Assembly: GCF_963678635.1 (NCBI RefSeq)
Contig: NC_087063.1
Location: 21,646,701-21,710,700, forward strand
Length of the DNA: 64,000 bases
DNA from: Symsagittifera roscoffensis
Lineage: Eukaryota > Xenacoelomorpha > Acoela > Convolutidae
Direction of reading: 5' to 3'
A program made the translations under genes and the position numbers. The notes below the pieces were generated by a model, which did not search any database, was not told the DNA's origin, and saw only the letters and a list, made by a program, of their open reading frames with translations. Below, in pieces: positions 22,340-32,129 of the stretch (positions within the stretch are counted from its first letter, which is position 1; each line of letters starts with the position of its first letter).

Positions 22340-22501
22340 ATGAGTCACTTTGGTTTTTGCATAGCGTTTTTACTGATCGGTAGTGTTATATCGCGCTGCA
22401 CGAGATCCACAGCTATTGTGCACCTGGCACCAGTAATTCAACAGAAAATAGCGAAAGCACCCTTCGATTTGATGTACGAGCCGAGCCGTCCTGAAGCTTG
22501 A
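22340..22501 (+). CDS. Possible small secreted peptide (53 aa), uncertain
   Basis: An ATG-initiated frame encodes MSHFGFCIAFLLIGSVISRC at the N terminus. This looks like a signal peptide (hydrophobic core FCIAFLLIGSVI), followed by a short tail ending YEPSRPEA. It lies about 640 bp upstream of SAMM50 on the same strand. No family is recognised and no splice or polyadenylation evidence was found. A chance frame is a real alternative. Confidence 0.25.
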   Translation: MSHFGFCIAFLLIGSVISRCTRSTAIVHLAPVIQQKIAKAPFDLMYEPSRPEA

Positions 22502-22619
22502 AAAGCGATAACAAGCGATCCTCTAACAGAGTGCAAGTTTGAGTCAAACTGGCAAGATAAAACAAACTTTTTTTTACCACAAATGGAAATCAAAAAATCA
22601 CTATCCAAAGCGGTATCAT

Positions 22620-22862
22620 TTACGCAGGAAATAGTTGATCCTTAAGGCTCCGCACATATTCAGTGCACGGTACCAGAGTAATTTGTATTTGTACGTTTAC
22701 CCTTAGTTGCATTGAAATTTCTTCATCCTCAGTTGTTACTTGTGAAACCACGACATATTTTCTAACCAAATGCGCACTAACAAATTGTCTTCGTGCGAAT
22801 TCTATCAACACTGAATCCGAGTAGCAACTAAAAGGGTTTAATATGATACAACGCTCGAGGGC
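22620..22862 (-). other. Candidate minus-strand terminal exon, unknown protein
   Basis: An 80-codon open frame begins right after an acceptor-like ATTGCAG on the minus strand and ends at a stop at 22620. It encodes ALERCIILNPFSCYSDS near the start, then a stretch with alternating hydrophobics (YVVVSQV...EISMQLRVNVQIQITLV). The composition looks protein-like, but no family is recognised and no companion exon was found upstream on that strand. Confidence 0.3.
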
Positions 22863-23130
22863 CTGCAATTTCTCTATGAGGAACCTGATTTCGGAGGTTT
22901 CTGAACAAAATTAGAGGTTTCTGAACAAAATTAACCTACACTTTATTAAGATAATGTATTAAGCTTAAACAAACATTGAAGTCGTCTAAGAAGTTTTTTT
23001 TGCAACAGTGTAACAAGCACAGCTGACAAGAGCAAAAACCATTGAGGAAGGTGTCGTTATAAAAACGACATTTTCAGGCCATAATTTTTTCCTCATCGAT
23101 TTTCAAAATAATTTTGTTTTAATTTCGATA

Positions 23131-23137
23131 TTTTCAG
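23131..23137 (+). promoter_or_regulatory. Acceptor-like site directly upstream of SAMM50
   Basis: TTTTCAG ends four bases before the start codon, after a T-rich stretch. It reads as a splice acceptor, either for a spliced leader or for a 5'UTR intron. Confidence 0.5.
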
Positions 23138-23141
23138 AATA

Positions 23142-24820
23142 ATGTCTGTTGAGGGCTGTGCTGCAACAGACGAGGATTTGAGACAACTTGTAAACGCATC
23201 AATAGACCGCATTTCACAAAACACAGACGGTGAAAACCTAGGAGATACTCTCAGTTGTCAGAACATCAGGGTCGCGAAAGTACATTTAGATGGGTTGAGA
23301 CGAACGAAAAAGACTCATTTTAATGGACGATCGATGTTCAACGACGTTCTGAGAGCGAGAAATGTGCAAGATTTAGCGGAAGGTAGCGTGACTCTAAGAG
23401 AGAAGTTAAAAAGTGTGGGAGTGTTCAAGGATGTTGCGATAACTGTCGACGCTAGCGACAGGTAACGTCACCCACTGATTCAATTGAGTTATTAATTTTT
23501 TTTAAATAAAGCATTTGCGACTATATCGTTGAATCATTTGCGACTAGACTTCTATTGTATCAAGTTGTTTTTTGTACGAAAAATTGACAATCGTAAATTT
23601 ATCGTGACATTAAAAAAGCTTAATACTATTTTTGTTGCTGTTTCACTCGTTATTGCTCATTTTTGTGTGATATCCCTGAAATATCTAAAACCTAAATGCA
23701 TCTGTTTTTATTTAGACAACCGCTATTCCCAGATGTGAAATGTGTCGATCTAGTTCTAGACTGCAAAGAATCTAACATGCTCAAAGCAAGCATCAATATG
23801 ATGGCTGGTTCCAATGAACTATCAGGCCAGACAGTGCTCAAACTAGCCAACGTATTAGGCAGAGGCGAAGGAATTTCTTTCGGATACTCGCGCAGTACGG
23901 CTAATATTGGCTCCTACTCTCTAGACCTGACCAAACTTCTTAGTCACGACTTCAACACAAACTTAAAAGTTGCTCTAATCAAAGCGTATGAACCGAGTTA
24001 CATCAGTAACTACGACTTGAGAAATTGTGGAATTATTGCCGAAGTTTCGAGGCCCCATAATAAATGGTGCTCAACATTACGTTACGGGGGAATGTGGCGA
24101 AACTTCCATTGTCCTTCGTGGGAAACGCCTTTCGATATACGAATGGATTCGGGCCATTCTCTAATATCATCACTGATGTACACGTTAGCCTATAGTTCCA
24201 GAGTGGGGGCCGGAAGCACGTCAATTGCTCCTGGACTTAATATGCAAAATAAAGTAGAACTAGCTGGAAATGTTCTTGGAGGAGATCACAATTTCTTGAG
24301 GCTGGAAACGAAGTTGAAGAAAATTGTGAATCTTACAAGTTGGGCTAAAGTTTCTCTGTCTCTAAATGCAGGTCATGTGATGTCTTTAAATGACGATAAG
24401 CCTCCGTCAATAGTTGACAGATTCTTTCTTGGGGGACCTGGAAGCGTCAGAGGGTTCATGATGGGAGGTTTGGGTCCTCACAGGAACAATTGTGCTTTTG
24501 GCGGTGCTACATATTGGTCTTCAGGTCTCTCAATATTCACAAGACTGCCTTTCAGACCTGGAAAAGGCAGCTTTGGTGACCAGTTTTGGCTACATGCTTT
24601 CGCTAATACAGGAAACTTGTTTGAGAAATTCGATTTCAGTGAGCCGGATTTTGTGAACAGACTTGGCATTGGTTCGAGATACACGATAGGAGCTGGAATC
24701 CATTGGAGGTTTCTGAACTATGCAAGTATTGAGTTGAATTACTGCATTCCTATGTCGACTCAACCTTCTGACAGAGCTCAGCCAGGCGTGCAATTGGGAG
24801 TTTCTTTGGATGTGCTCTGA
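23142..24820 (+). CDS. SAMM50: SAM50, mitochondrial outer-membrane beta-barrel assembly protein
   Basis: Two exons, 23142-23461 and 23716-24820, with a 254-bp phase-2 intron (GTAACG...TTTAG), give 474 residues (human 469). The N-terminal third is a POTRA domain (QNIRVAKVHLDGLRRTK, then LKSVGVFKDVAITVDAS). The rest is the 16-strand barrel of the Omp85 family. The diagnostic L6 loop motif VRGF is present in FFLGGPGSVRGF, along with LFANTG-like LHAFANTGNLF and a C-terminal beta-signal ending GVQLGVSLDVL. SAM50 is the core of the SAM/TOB complex, which inserts beta-barrel proteins (VDAC, TOM40) into the outer membrane. The start is the first ATG, four bases after the acceptor-like TTTTCAG. MRPL21 follows about 320 bp downstream on the same strand. 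Intact. Confidence 0.97.
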
Positions 24821-25104
24821 TACTTGTTCTGACATGATAATTTTTACTAGTACTTGAAATGAATTTAAATTGATCTAAAACACTAACTTTATCATTAAAG
24901 GAAGTATTGATTATACCAAAGAAGTTATATGTTCTTCTCTAAAACCGCTAATAAAAACTAAAGGATTGAGTAGGTTTCTAGTCTAATGCCTGATAAGTAC
25001 ATTCGGAGTTCCTAAATTTCTAACTGCAGATAATCAACAATTATATGATTAAAAAGCTCAAGTTCCACTGTAACGTGCAACTGTGAAACAGTGTTTCCAT
25101 CATG

Positions 25105-25112
25105 TGTTTCAG
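25105..25112 (+). promoter_or_regulatory. Acceptor-like site upstream of MRPL21
   Basis: TGTTTCAG lies 27 bases before the start codon and about 290 bp after the SAMM50 stop. It is a candidate trans-splice acceptor inside a polycistron. Confidence 0.45.
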
Positions 25113-25139
25113 AAATATTTTGATGTAGATTTTGTCAAA

Positions 25140-25916
25140 ATGTCTCGAAATCTACTATTAGGGTTTTCAAAAACTCTTACATTGAGTGTGAAACGAGGGA
25201 GTAAGGAATCAAAAGTGATGCAAAGAGCAAAAGAAATCAAAAGCCCTGATCACCTGGGACAATTGCTGACATTTCCTCCCTTTTACGGATCAGGTGAACC
25301 CAAATTGACCGATATGGACAAAATAAGAGCGATTCGAAGTCCCAAGTTGGAACCCATTGCAGAAAGAAAGAAAAAGCATATCGAAAACTTAAAAAGTCAC
25401 ATTGAAACTAACAACAGCTATCCCATTTCACAGTTTATGTCTCATCGGTACATGGGTTGGCAAGAAATTGTTGAAGATATGAAAAATCATCCTGGTTTAT
25501 GTGAACAAAACTTGTCTACTGAAGAGGTCATAGAAAAAGTTGTTCAAGAAGTGAAAAATCCTCAACGTTTTTTTGCTGTCATTTCTTTTGGTGGAGACAA
25601 AACTCAATTTAAAGTTACAACTGATGATGTTTTTGTGCATCAAGGAGAATGCGAGGCGAAATGTGGCGATAGGATTAAAATTGAAAAAGTATTATTGGCT
25701 GGCGGAAAAGATTTCACGCTTGTTGGTATGCCGATACTTAAGAGAGGTTTAGTCAACGTTGAAGCAACCTTGATTGAGAAGACATTTTCACACATGGAGT
25801 TTTGGCAGGAGTTCTGGAGAGATCCCAAAGTGAAAACTCCGTATAAGGGTCAAGTGAGATACCCGTACCATATTTTCAGAGTAAACTCTATCAGTGTAAA
25901 TCATGAATTAATTTAG
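25140..25916 (+). CDS. MRPL21: Mitochondrial ribosomal protein L21 (bL21m)
   Basis: A single exon of 258 codons. The C-terminal third is the bL21 domain: RFFAVISFGGDKTQFKVTTD, then GDRIKIEKVLLAGGKDFTLV and GMPILKRGLVNVEATLIEKT. These match the animal mitochondrial L21 pattern (human about 205 residues). The protein belongs to the large mitoribosomal subunit and binds 23S-like rRNA. The N terminus (MSRNLLLGFSKTLTLSVKRG) is basic and hydroxylated without acidic residues, as expected of a mitochondrial presequence. The start is the first ATG in frame after an acceptor-like TGTTTCAG (25105-25112). The frame stays open upstream, but no ATG lies closer to that acceptor. The gene lies between SAMM50 and CMC1 on the same strand. 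No frameshifts. Confidence 0.93.
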   Translation: MSRNLLLGFSKTLTLSVKRGSKESKVMQRAKEIKSPDHLGQLLTFPPFYGSGEPKLTDMDKIRAIRSPKLEPIAERKKKHIENLKSHIETNNSYPISQFMSHRYMGWQEIVEDMKNHPGLCEQNLSTEEVIEKVVQEVKNPQRFFAVISFGGDKTQFKVTTDDVFVHQGECEAKCGDRIKIEKVLLAGGKDFTLVGMPILKRGLVNVEATLIEKTFSHMEFWQEFWRDPKVKTPYKGQVRYPYHIFRVNSISVNHELI

Positions 25917-26700
25917 ATTTGCCATATTAATTATTTTTTCACCAGTTCCTAGATAAATCTTGACGTGTTTATTAAAGCATCTCTCTTAGGATCACCAGTA
26001 ATCTCTTAGGATAAGTGTGGGCGCAAGCGGCTTAGTTGTACCAAAGGCTGTCCCGTAGTTAGAAGAAGCAGTTCAAGCAGCACATAATGTTCCGACCACA
26101 GTTATTGCTGCAAAAAAAAAGAGTTTCTTTCGAGAAAAAAATATTAGTAGCGAGAAAAAAAACCGAGATCGTTTGCCTGCAGTATGCAAATAGCTATTAG
26201 AGTAGATTGTTGAGCAATATTTATAATAAGAGGAGAACAAATAAATGATGACAGAATTTCATTCACTCTTCGCAAAATGCAGATCGGTTTTTCTCCACGA
26301 GGGAAATTTTTTGAAATTACTTTTTGGAATCCTAATTACGACCAATGAGATTTAGTAAGACACCACAATTTGACCTCCTACAAAATTTGATAGCTTAATT
26401 GAGAAGCACATAGTGTTAATGCGTTCACTTTGAGATCATCAAATCGTGTTTTCGATCCCCTGCCTCTGTTCCCACGTCATCTTTCTGAGGCTTACCATTG
26501 CGTGTCCGGTTTTTTAATAATAAAACCGCGTGAACGTGCTAAACGAAAAAAAGTTCCGTAAACAGGCTTAGTAGCATTTCATAGATAGCATATCTGCGAT
26601 TCTTATTTCCTTAAAGTACCTAAAATTGGGTGAAATATAAACACTCTAGGCCATAGCTCCATCTCAGTGCGTTGCTTTTTTGAATAACATCGCCACTCTG
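25917..26700. other. MRPL21-CMC1 intergenic region
   Basis: No gene is seen. A tRNA-like segment at about 26400-26475 (ending in TTTTCGATCCCC, B-box-like) may be a SINE remnant. No convincing AATAAA directly after MRPL21 was noted. Confidence 0.4.
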
Positions 26701-26703
26701 ATG

Positions 26704-26710
26704 ATTTCAG
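26704..26710 (+). promoter_or_regulatory. Acceptor-like site directly upstream of CMC1
   Basis: ATTTCAG ends one base before the ATG at 26712, leaving almost no cis-encoded 5'UTR if it is used. Confidence 0.5.
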
Positions 26711-26711
26711 A

Positions 26712-27597
26712 ATGCCTGATGATACTACTAAAAGTACGTCTAGTAAGCCACACACGATTGAAATACCAGAAGAATTTGGCCCTGTCAGAAGATTTTTCGT
26801 GAAATACATTCGACCTGAAAGAGATCTCTTCATTGGAACTAGAGAACCAGAGAAAGACAATTTAAGGCAAGTTAGTACATCAAAGTGATCACTTCAGCAT
26901 ACGTGTTTTTTGTCCCGACTGTTTTCATTTTAAGATGGATTGTACATAAAATCCAGGGGACTATAGGTTGATTCATTCATTAAAGGGGTAGATTTTCATT
27001 ACTCGGTACCTTTGGGGAATTTTTTACAAAATCCAACATCGCTTAAAATTTGATCGAAATTTCCAGTTTGTTCTTGAATTTTGAATAATGAGCTCTGGTT
27101 GGCTAACACAGCATTCTGTTATGAGGGATTTCTCCGAAGTCATTTGAAGATCTAGCGCTTAATGAATCTGCCTATAAATGGAGTGGTTTGTTTAGGTTGA
27201 AAAGGATTACTATGTTCTGACAAAGGCCAGGCAGCGAGCTCATTATATTTGTGCTCCTAAAATAATCGACTTCGACGAATGCTCAGAAAGAGAGGGAGCT
27301 TTGTTTAACCTGATAAAATGTCGAAATCAGCTCAAAGAAATGAACAAGTGTCTGACTCTGTATGCGAGCGACGATCAAATCGTGCTGGCTTCGAAGAAAG
27401 AATATCTACAGGAACGACAGTACTTCAGAGATACTGGGAAATGTTTTTCCGATGATCCGAAGACACAACGCAAACTGAAGTACTGGATAGATCTGGGAAG
27501 AACTGATTATCTGAAAGCAAAATCTGAATGTGAACAGAAAAGTGTTAAATTCGACTGGATAAACGATCATTGCAAATTTACTAGCAATCGAAATTGA
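26712..27597 (+). CDS. CMC1: CMC1-like twin CX9C cytochrome oxidase assembly protein
   Basis: Exons 26712-26870 and 27196-27597 (phase-0 intron, GTTAGT...TTTAG) encode 186 residues. Residues following the junction read VEKDYYVLTKARQRAH, then two CX9C motifs: CAPKIIDFDEC and CRNQLKEMNKC. After these comes KKEYLQERQYFRDTGKC. Order and spacing match CMC1, an intermembrane-space protein imported by the Mia40 disulfide relay, which stabilises newly made COX1 during complex IV assembly. Human CMC1 is about 106 residues. Here an N-terminal extension of about 50 residues and a C-terminal one of about 60 with extra cysteines are present. The start is the ATG one base after an acceptor-like ATTTCAG. 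An AATAAA follows at 27607. Confidence 0.9.
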
Positions 27598-27606
27598 TAT
27601 ACTGTA

Positions 27607-27612
27607 AATAAA
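27607..27612 (+). terminator. Polyadenylation signal of CMC1
   Basis: AATAAA ten bases after the CMC1 stop codon, followed by T-rich sequence. Confidence 0.65.
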
Positions 27613-28069
27613 TATTTTATTGGACTTTTTGTTGATGATGAAGGTAAGATATAGTTTCATGTTTAAATGAAAATAGATCTTCGCGCGTGAAGTGAGTGAA
27701 ATCTGTTAATAGCAGCTGATTTTTTGGGAAAAGCCTTGCTAAAAACTTCAATTCGGTCTCTCTGATTTTAGTTATTGAGAACTACTGCAAAAGCTTAGCT
27801 CGGTTAGCCAGCAAAGCTGCTTCAAAACTTTAAATAAATGATTTTGAGGTTAAGTGTAAATTAATGATAGTACTTATAAAAAATGCGAAATAACTGTGTA
27901 GACTAGTTTTTACACTTGCGATCACCTTAATGTGTTATTACGAACCTTCTTTGATTTCTAACCTAACTCGCCAATAAAAGTGTTCACTTATTTGGAAATT
28001 GCGCTCTAGCATTGGAAATTGCACAGCATCTGTTTTCTGCTTTTTTGTGGCTAGTGTTTGGCGTGTTTC

Positions 28070-28285
28070 AAGCTTCCATGGCTGAGTAGTTAGTGTGTGA
28101 GACTCTTAGTTTCTAGGTCGCAGGTTCGAATCTCAGAAGTAACCGAATTTTTGCTAATTCGAGGCTTTTTTCTAGTTTTTATTATTGAACTTTATAGAGC
28201 TGCTTTTTGTCGTTTTCTCGCAAGTGTTTGCAAAGCGACGCTTCGCCGGTTTGTAAAACTTTGGATATTCGGTACAAATTTCTCG
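28070..28285 (+). mobile_element. tRNA-derived SINE, copy 2
   Basis: Head ATGGCTGAGTAGTTAGTGTG (A-box-like) and AGGTTCGAATCTC (B box, one mismatch) about 50 bases later. The spacing suits a class II (Ser/Leu) tRNA ancestor. The body CTAATTCGAGGCTTTTTTC and AGAGCTGCTTTTTGTCG is shared with the copies at 16755 and 36540, ending in a GCGACGCTTCGCC block. Confidence 0.78.
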
Positions 28286-31200
28286 CAATTCCCTTCAGGC
28301 AGAAAATATTTTGTTCGGAATTGTTTTTGGGAAAACGGCTAACTAAAATTGTTTTATATTGACGCTTAATTTAGTTGGTGCCAGTAATTGCACAAGTTGA
28401 TAGGTCTGCAAATCTGCTTTGAAAACATGTATTTTGAATTTGATTTTAAATTGATGACAACGATTCCAAAAAAGCGAAACCACACAATTAGGTTTTTGTT
28501 GCCCCCTTTTTGGATCAACTGTACAAATTCCACAGCAAAATTTTCAGGCTGAATGTGTTTGTTTTCAGAAATTAACTCTGAAGACAATTTAAATTGATTT
28601 TGCAGGCATGCATTGTTATAGTACGAGTCAACCTTTTTCCAATCCAACTCGGACAAAATCGTGTTCTTTTTGATAGGGAAAAACTTGCTCACTTTGTTTG
28701 TTAACTGTGTTCAGTTTGTATTTTTTTGCTGCATAACATAGGCAGTTTAGTTCGTAACATAAAGGCATCAGCCTTTATTCGATGCGACTTATTGATTCCT
28801 AGTTTTTAACCATTTTAGCGCACATAGCGGAGATAGGAGCATGTTAGACTTGTTATATCCAGATTGGCAATTCAATTCTTGAGCGTTTTCTTTCCTTAAT
28901 TTTTTATAGCTTCTTGCTTTTTTTACTCATACCACCCAATTTCGTTTCTGTGTTTTATTAATAGCAAAATCGAATCGAAAAAATAGAGGAAAAAATTAAG
29001 TGCGCGGTATTATGAAATGCACTTTTTATACCAAAGAAATTTTAAATTTGATACGTGGATAGGGAAAGATTTTACAGTAGGAATTAAAGATTGGGCACAA
29101 GTATGATAGTCGGGTCCCTAAAACTTGGATGGGTCTGAAGGATTTTTTTTTGTGTTTAAAATGTTCGAAAACAGGTTTACAAATTGTTGGCTTGTGTTTT
29201 CGAAATTTTCTCAAAATTGCGTAACCCATCTTGCTTACTTGCTTTTTTTCAGGGATCGAACTACTTGTACCAGCGATTATACTCGAGTAAAGAGACCGCA
29301 CGGTTGATCCATTCATGTTCTGTTATTTAGTCTGAAAATATCGAATCGATCATATTGAATTGTCGTTCTGTTCATTGCACAGTTTTGATGGATTTAGTTA
29401 TAGCGAAAAATGTGTGAGCGTAATGAAGAGTAAGTGTTTCTGTGAAATTTAAGTTTTGGCAGTTTTCATTTATTGTGTGTATTTAGTATTTTAACAGTGT
29501 AACGGTTTGATCGAAATTACTACTGAAAATATATAGAACCAGTTGTTAAAATTGTTTGTTTTTGCAATGCATGTTTTTTTTAAGCTGGGCGTTTTTTCCA
29601 ATAAAATATATCAAAGGCTCATCAGAGAATCAAATCTTTCGTTTAAAAATTGAATTGGGCTTCCTCTGTCAAAATACTTCTCTGAGATCTGCTCAACGGA
29701 CAAGTGTTTGCACTTGCGAGAGCAAGTGTCTTGTTATCGGGAACTTTCCCGTAAACAACTTCTCTTACATCTGTAAGAAGTTGTGAAGTTGATTTAGTAG
29801 TGAACCTTAGCAACTTGGAGATTTCTCCCCCTCTCGACTGAGGGTAACGCAGTTTCCTTCGCATCTCAAACTATGGAGTCGAACCCCGGCCGGACCATGT
29901 TTTTTTCAGTATGTAAGAAATTGAATCTTTTTCCGGGAAAAATTGAATTGTCGTTCTTTCGATTGTATGCTTATGTTTTGTGGGTGGAATTGCCAAATCG
30001 GGGAATTTTCTTGTGCTGCCAGGAGTTTTCATCGTAGATGCGAGTGCTTTTCATTTACTCTTGTGAATTCTAAATTTGATATTCCTGACATCGTATTTTT
30101 CCTTAGTATTTCACTTAAAAGCTTTATTTGGCCTAAATGATTTCGGCTTACGTTTTATTCGCCTAGTTACTTTATTTTGTTTCACTTTAAATGCAAAAAG
30201 TAATTAATTATAAAAAAAAACAGGTACTTTGTTTTGCAAGATCTCAAATTTTTAAACTTAATTGCTCAAAATGTTTTTATTACTACAATTTTGTACGGCA
30301 TTTTTTGTGTTCCGCTCAATTATTGTTACCTGCTCCCAAAGTCTCAACTGCGCTTTCTTGGGAATTATAGAGAGAAGCTGCAGGAAAAAAAACAGAAATT
30401 TTCAGTGATAAAATTTCATTATTCCGATCTGGCTTGTTTGTGCATCCAAAATTGTTGAAATGTTTGATTCGTTTGCAGGGTTTTGATTGCGTCCGAATTA
30501 ATATGGCGTGGGGATAATCTGAAAAAGGACATATAAAAATGCAGCCCATATAATCTAGTGCTTGTAAGATTTTTATTTTACGATTTGCCAAGTTTGGGAG
30601 GGCATAATTTGAGTCTGAGTGTATGACCTCAATAAAAAGCCAGTAAAATAATTTAACTTAGTACGAAAAAGAATAGAACGTAAAATCATTGAAATCAAAA
30701 ATTTCAAGCGAAATTCAGCCAGCTGTATTCAAAGATTCAGCGTTGACACAAAAAGCTTCATTGAAACAAGATTTTGAAACGAAGTTCGTTATCCAATTCA
30801 CGTGGCAATGCCAGATATCAGTTTGACTTTTTCTTGTGATTTCTTGCAAACTAGGTAAAGTGAGTGGAAACTGAAACCTTTGAGCTTGCGTCTTGTTTAA
30901 TTTTTTATTTCTGAGACGGATGTGTGTTAATAATTGACAAGATTGCGTAAAGTTAATGTTTCCTGAAGAAATTCAAAAGTTGACAATTTTTTGAGCGAAT
31001 TTGTTACTATTCATTGTATCAAGTTTTCAGAAAGAGAAGGAAACGATTACTGAGATCTTCGACATAATCAATCATGTTAGTTTTTTTGCATCTAGTTATG
31101 CTTCCTGAAAGGATTTTGGGTTTTGGCCGTTTGAATATCATCCCTGGAGCTTTATTTCATTTAGATTTTTGATATTTTTTAATGAAATTTCTGCAGCCGC

Positions 31201-32129
31201 CTGAAAACGATGTTTATAGGTTTTTGGTTTTTATACAGAGCAATAGTTTCTGTTTGTAGCGACTTTTTTTTTAAATGGATGTCAATTTTTTGGGTGCATA
31301 GCTTCTGGTACGTTCTAGCAAGCGATATCAAATCGGAATATAGGCGTTATATTTTCAAAATGGCAATTAGTTGAACAAAATCACTTGAAACAAACTTGGT
31401 AATTTATCATAATAAACGAATGATGTTTTTTTAAGCGAATGACTATCGAGCGCAACGTTCAAGAAATTGGTATCAGCCAAGCTTGGCCAGAGTATTCTGG
31501 AACTGTAAAAATTGTGAATCTGGAATATTCTAGAATATGTTTGTAAGTCAGTGCTTCAGACAATAGCAACTCAATTCAACTTCGAGGCCTGCCTTTTTTC
31601 TTATCTGCGGGATTTATCGCGATTTTCCTTATTAATTAAGGAGTGTGTTTTTTAAATGTGTTTTATATATTTTTCTCGAATTGAACGAAGATTTTAGGAT
31701 TTGGTTCTGGAAATCTTTTAAAACAATTTCTTAGATTCTGTTCAACGAACTAAAATAGCCAAGACTTAGCTGGAGAGCTTGATATTTTTTTCACACGAGC
31801 TGTTCGAATGAAATGGAAACTGAACTTGAATTACTAGCTTAGAGAAACTTAGACGTTTTTTTGCGCTATGAAATTCCTTGAAATCAAAGGACATGAAGCT
31901 ATTGCTCAAAAAAAATTTTTTTTGGTTCCTGAAATTTTTTGCTTAAATTTAATCAATTTTCGCTATTGACCTTTAAGCTATATCGTATAATGCAATGCTT
32001 TTTTTTTCGATGTATCAGTTTATGACGGCCAGTTTCACCTGAAGCATGTTTAAGAAGTCCTTAATTTGAATTTTTTTAAAATAATAAACTAGTAACGTTC
32101 AATATAATTTATTGAATTCAACTTTTAAA
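28286..32129. other. Gene-free AT-rich region between CMC1 and the satellite array
   Basis: No gene is supported. A 108-codon minus-strand frame (28366-28692; starts MSKFFPIKKN, includes ELDWKKVDSYYNN) looks moderately protein-like but has no recognised motif. A diverged copy of the dispersed hairpin is at about 29711-29750. A B-box-like GTCGAACCCCGG at about 29878 suggests a tRNA-derived remnant. The rest shows no structure that I can define. Confidence 0.4.
29711..29750 (+). repeat. Diverged hairpin motif, copy 5
   Basis: GCACTTGCGAGAGCAAGTGT is a perfect CACTTGC/GCAAGTG hairpin, followed by CTTGTTATCGGGAAC. Compared with the ACCCTTGC/GCAAGGGT copies, both strands of the stem changed together, so pairing is kept. 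Confidence 0.6.

Noticed and set aside
24478-24835. Minus-strand frames across SAMM50
   Set aside because: Shadows of the SAMM50 barrel exon.
28366-28692. 108-codon minus-strand frame as a gene
   Set aside because: Starts with ATG and looks partly protein-like, but no motif, splice or polyadenylation signal; mentioned only in the region note.
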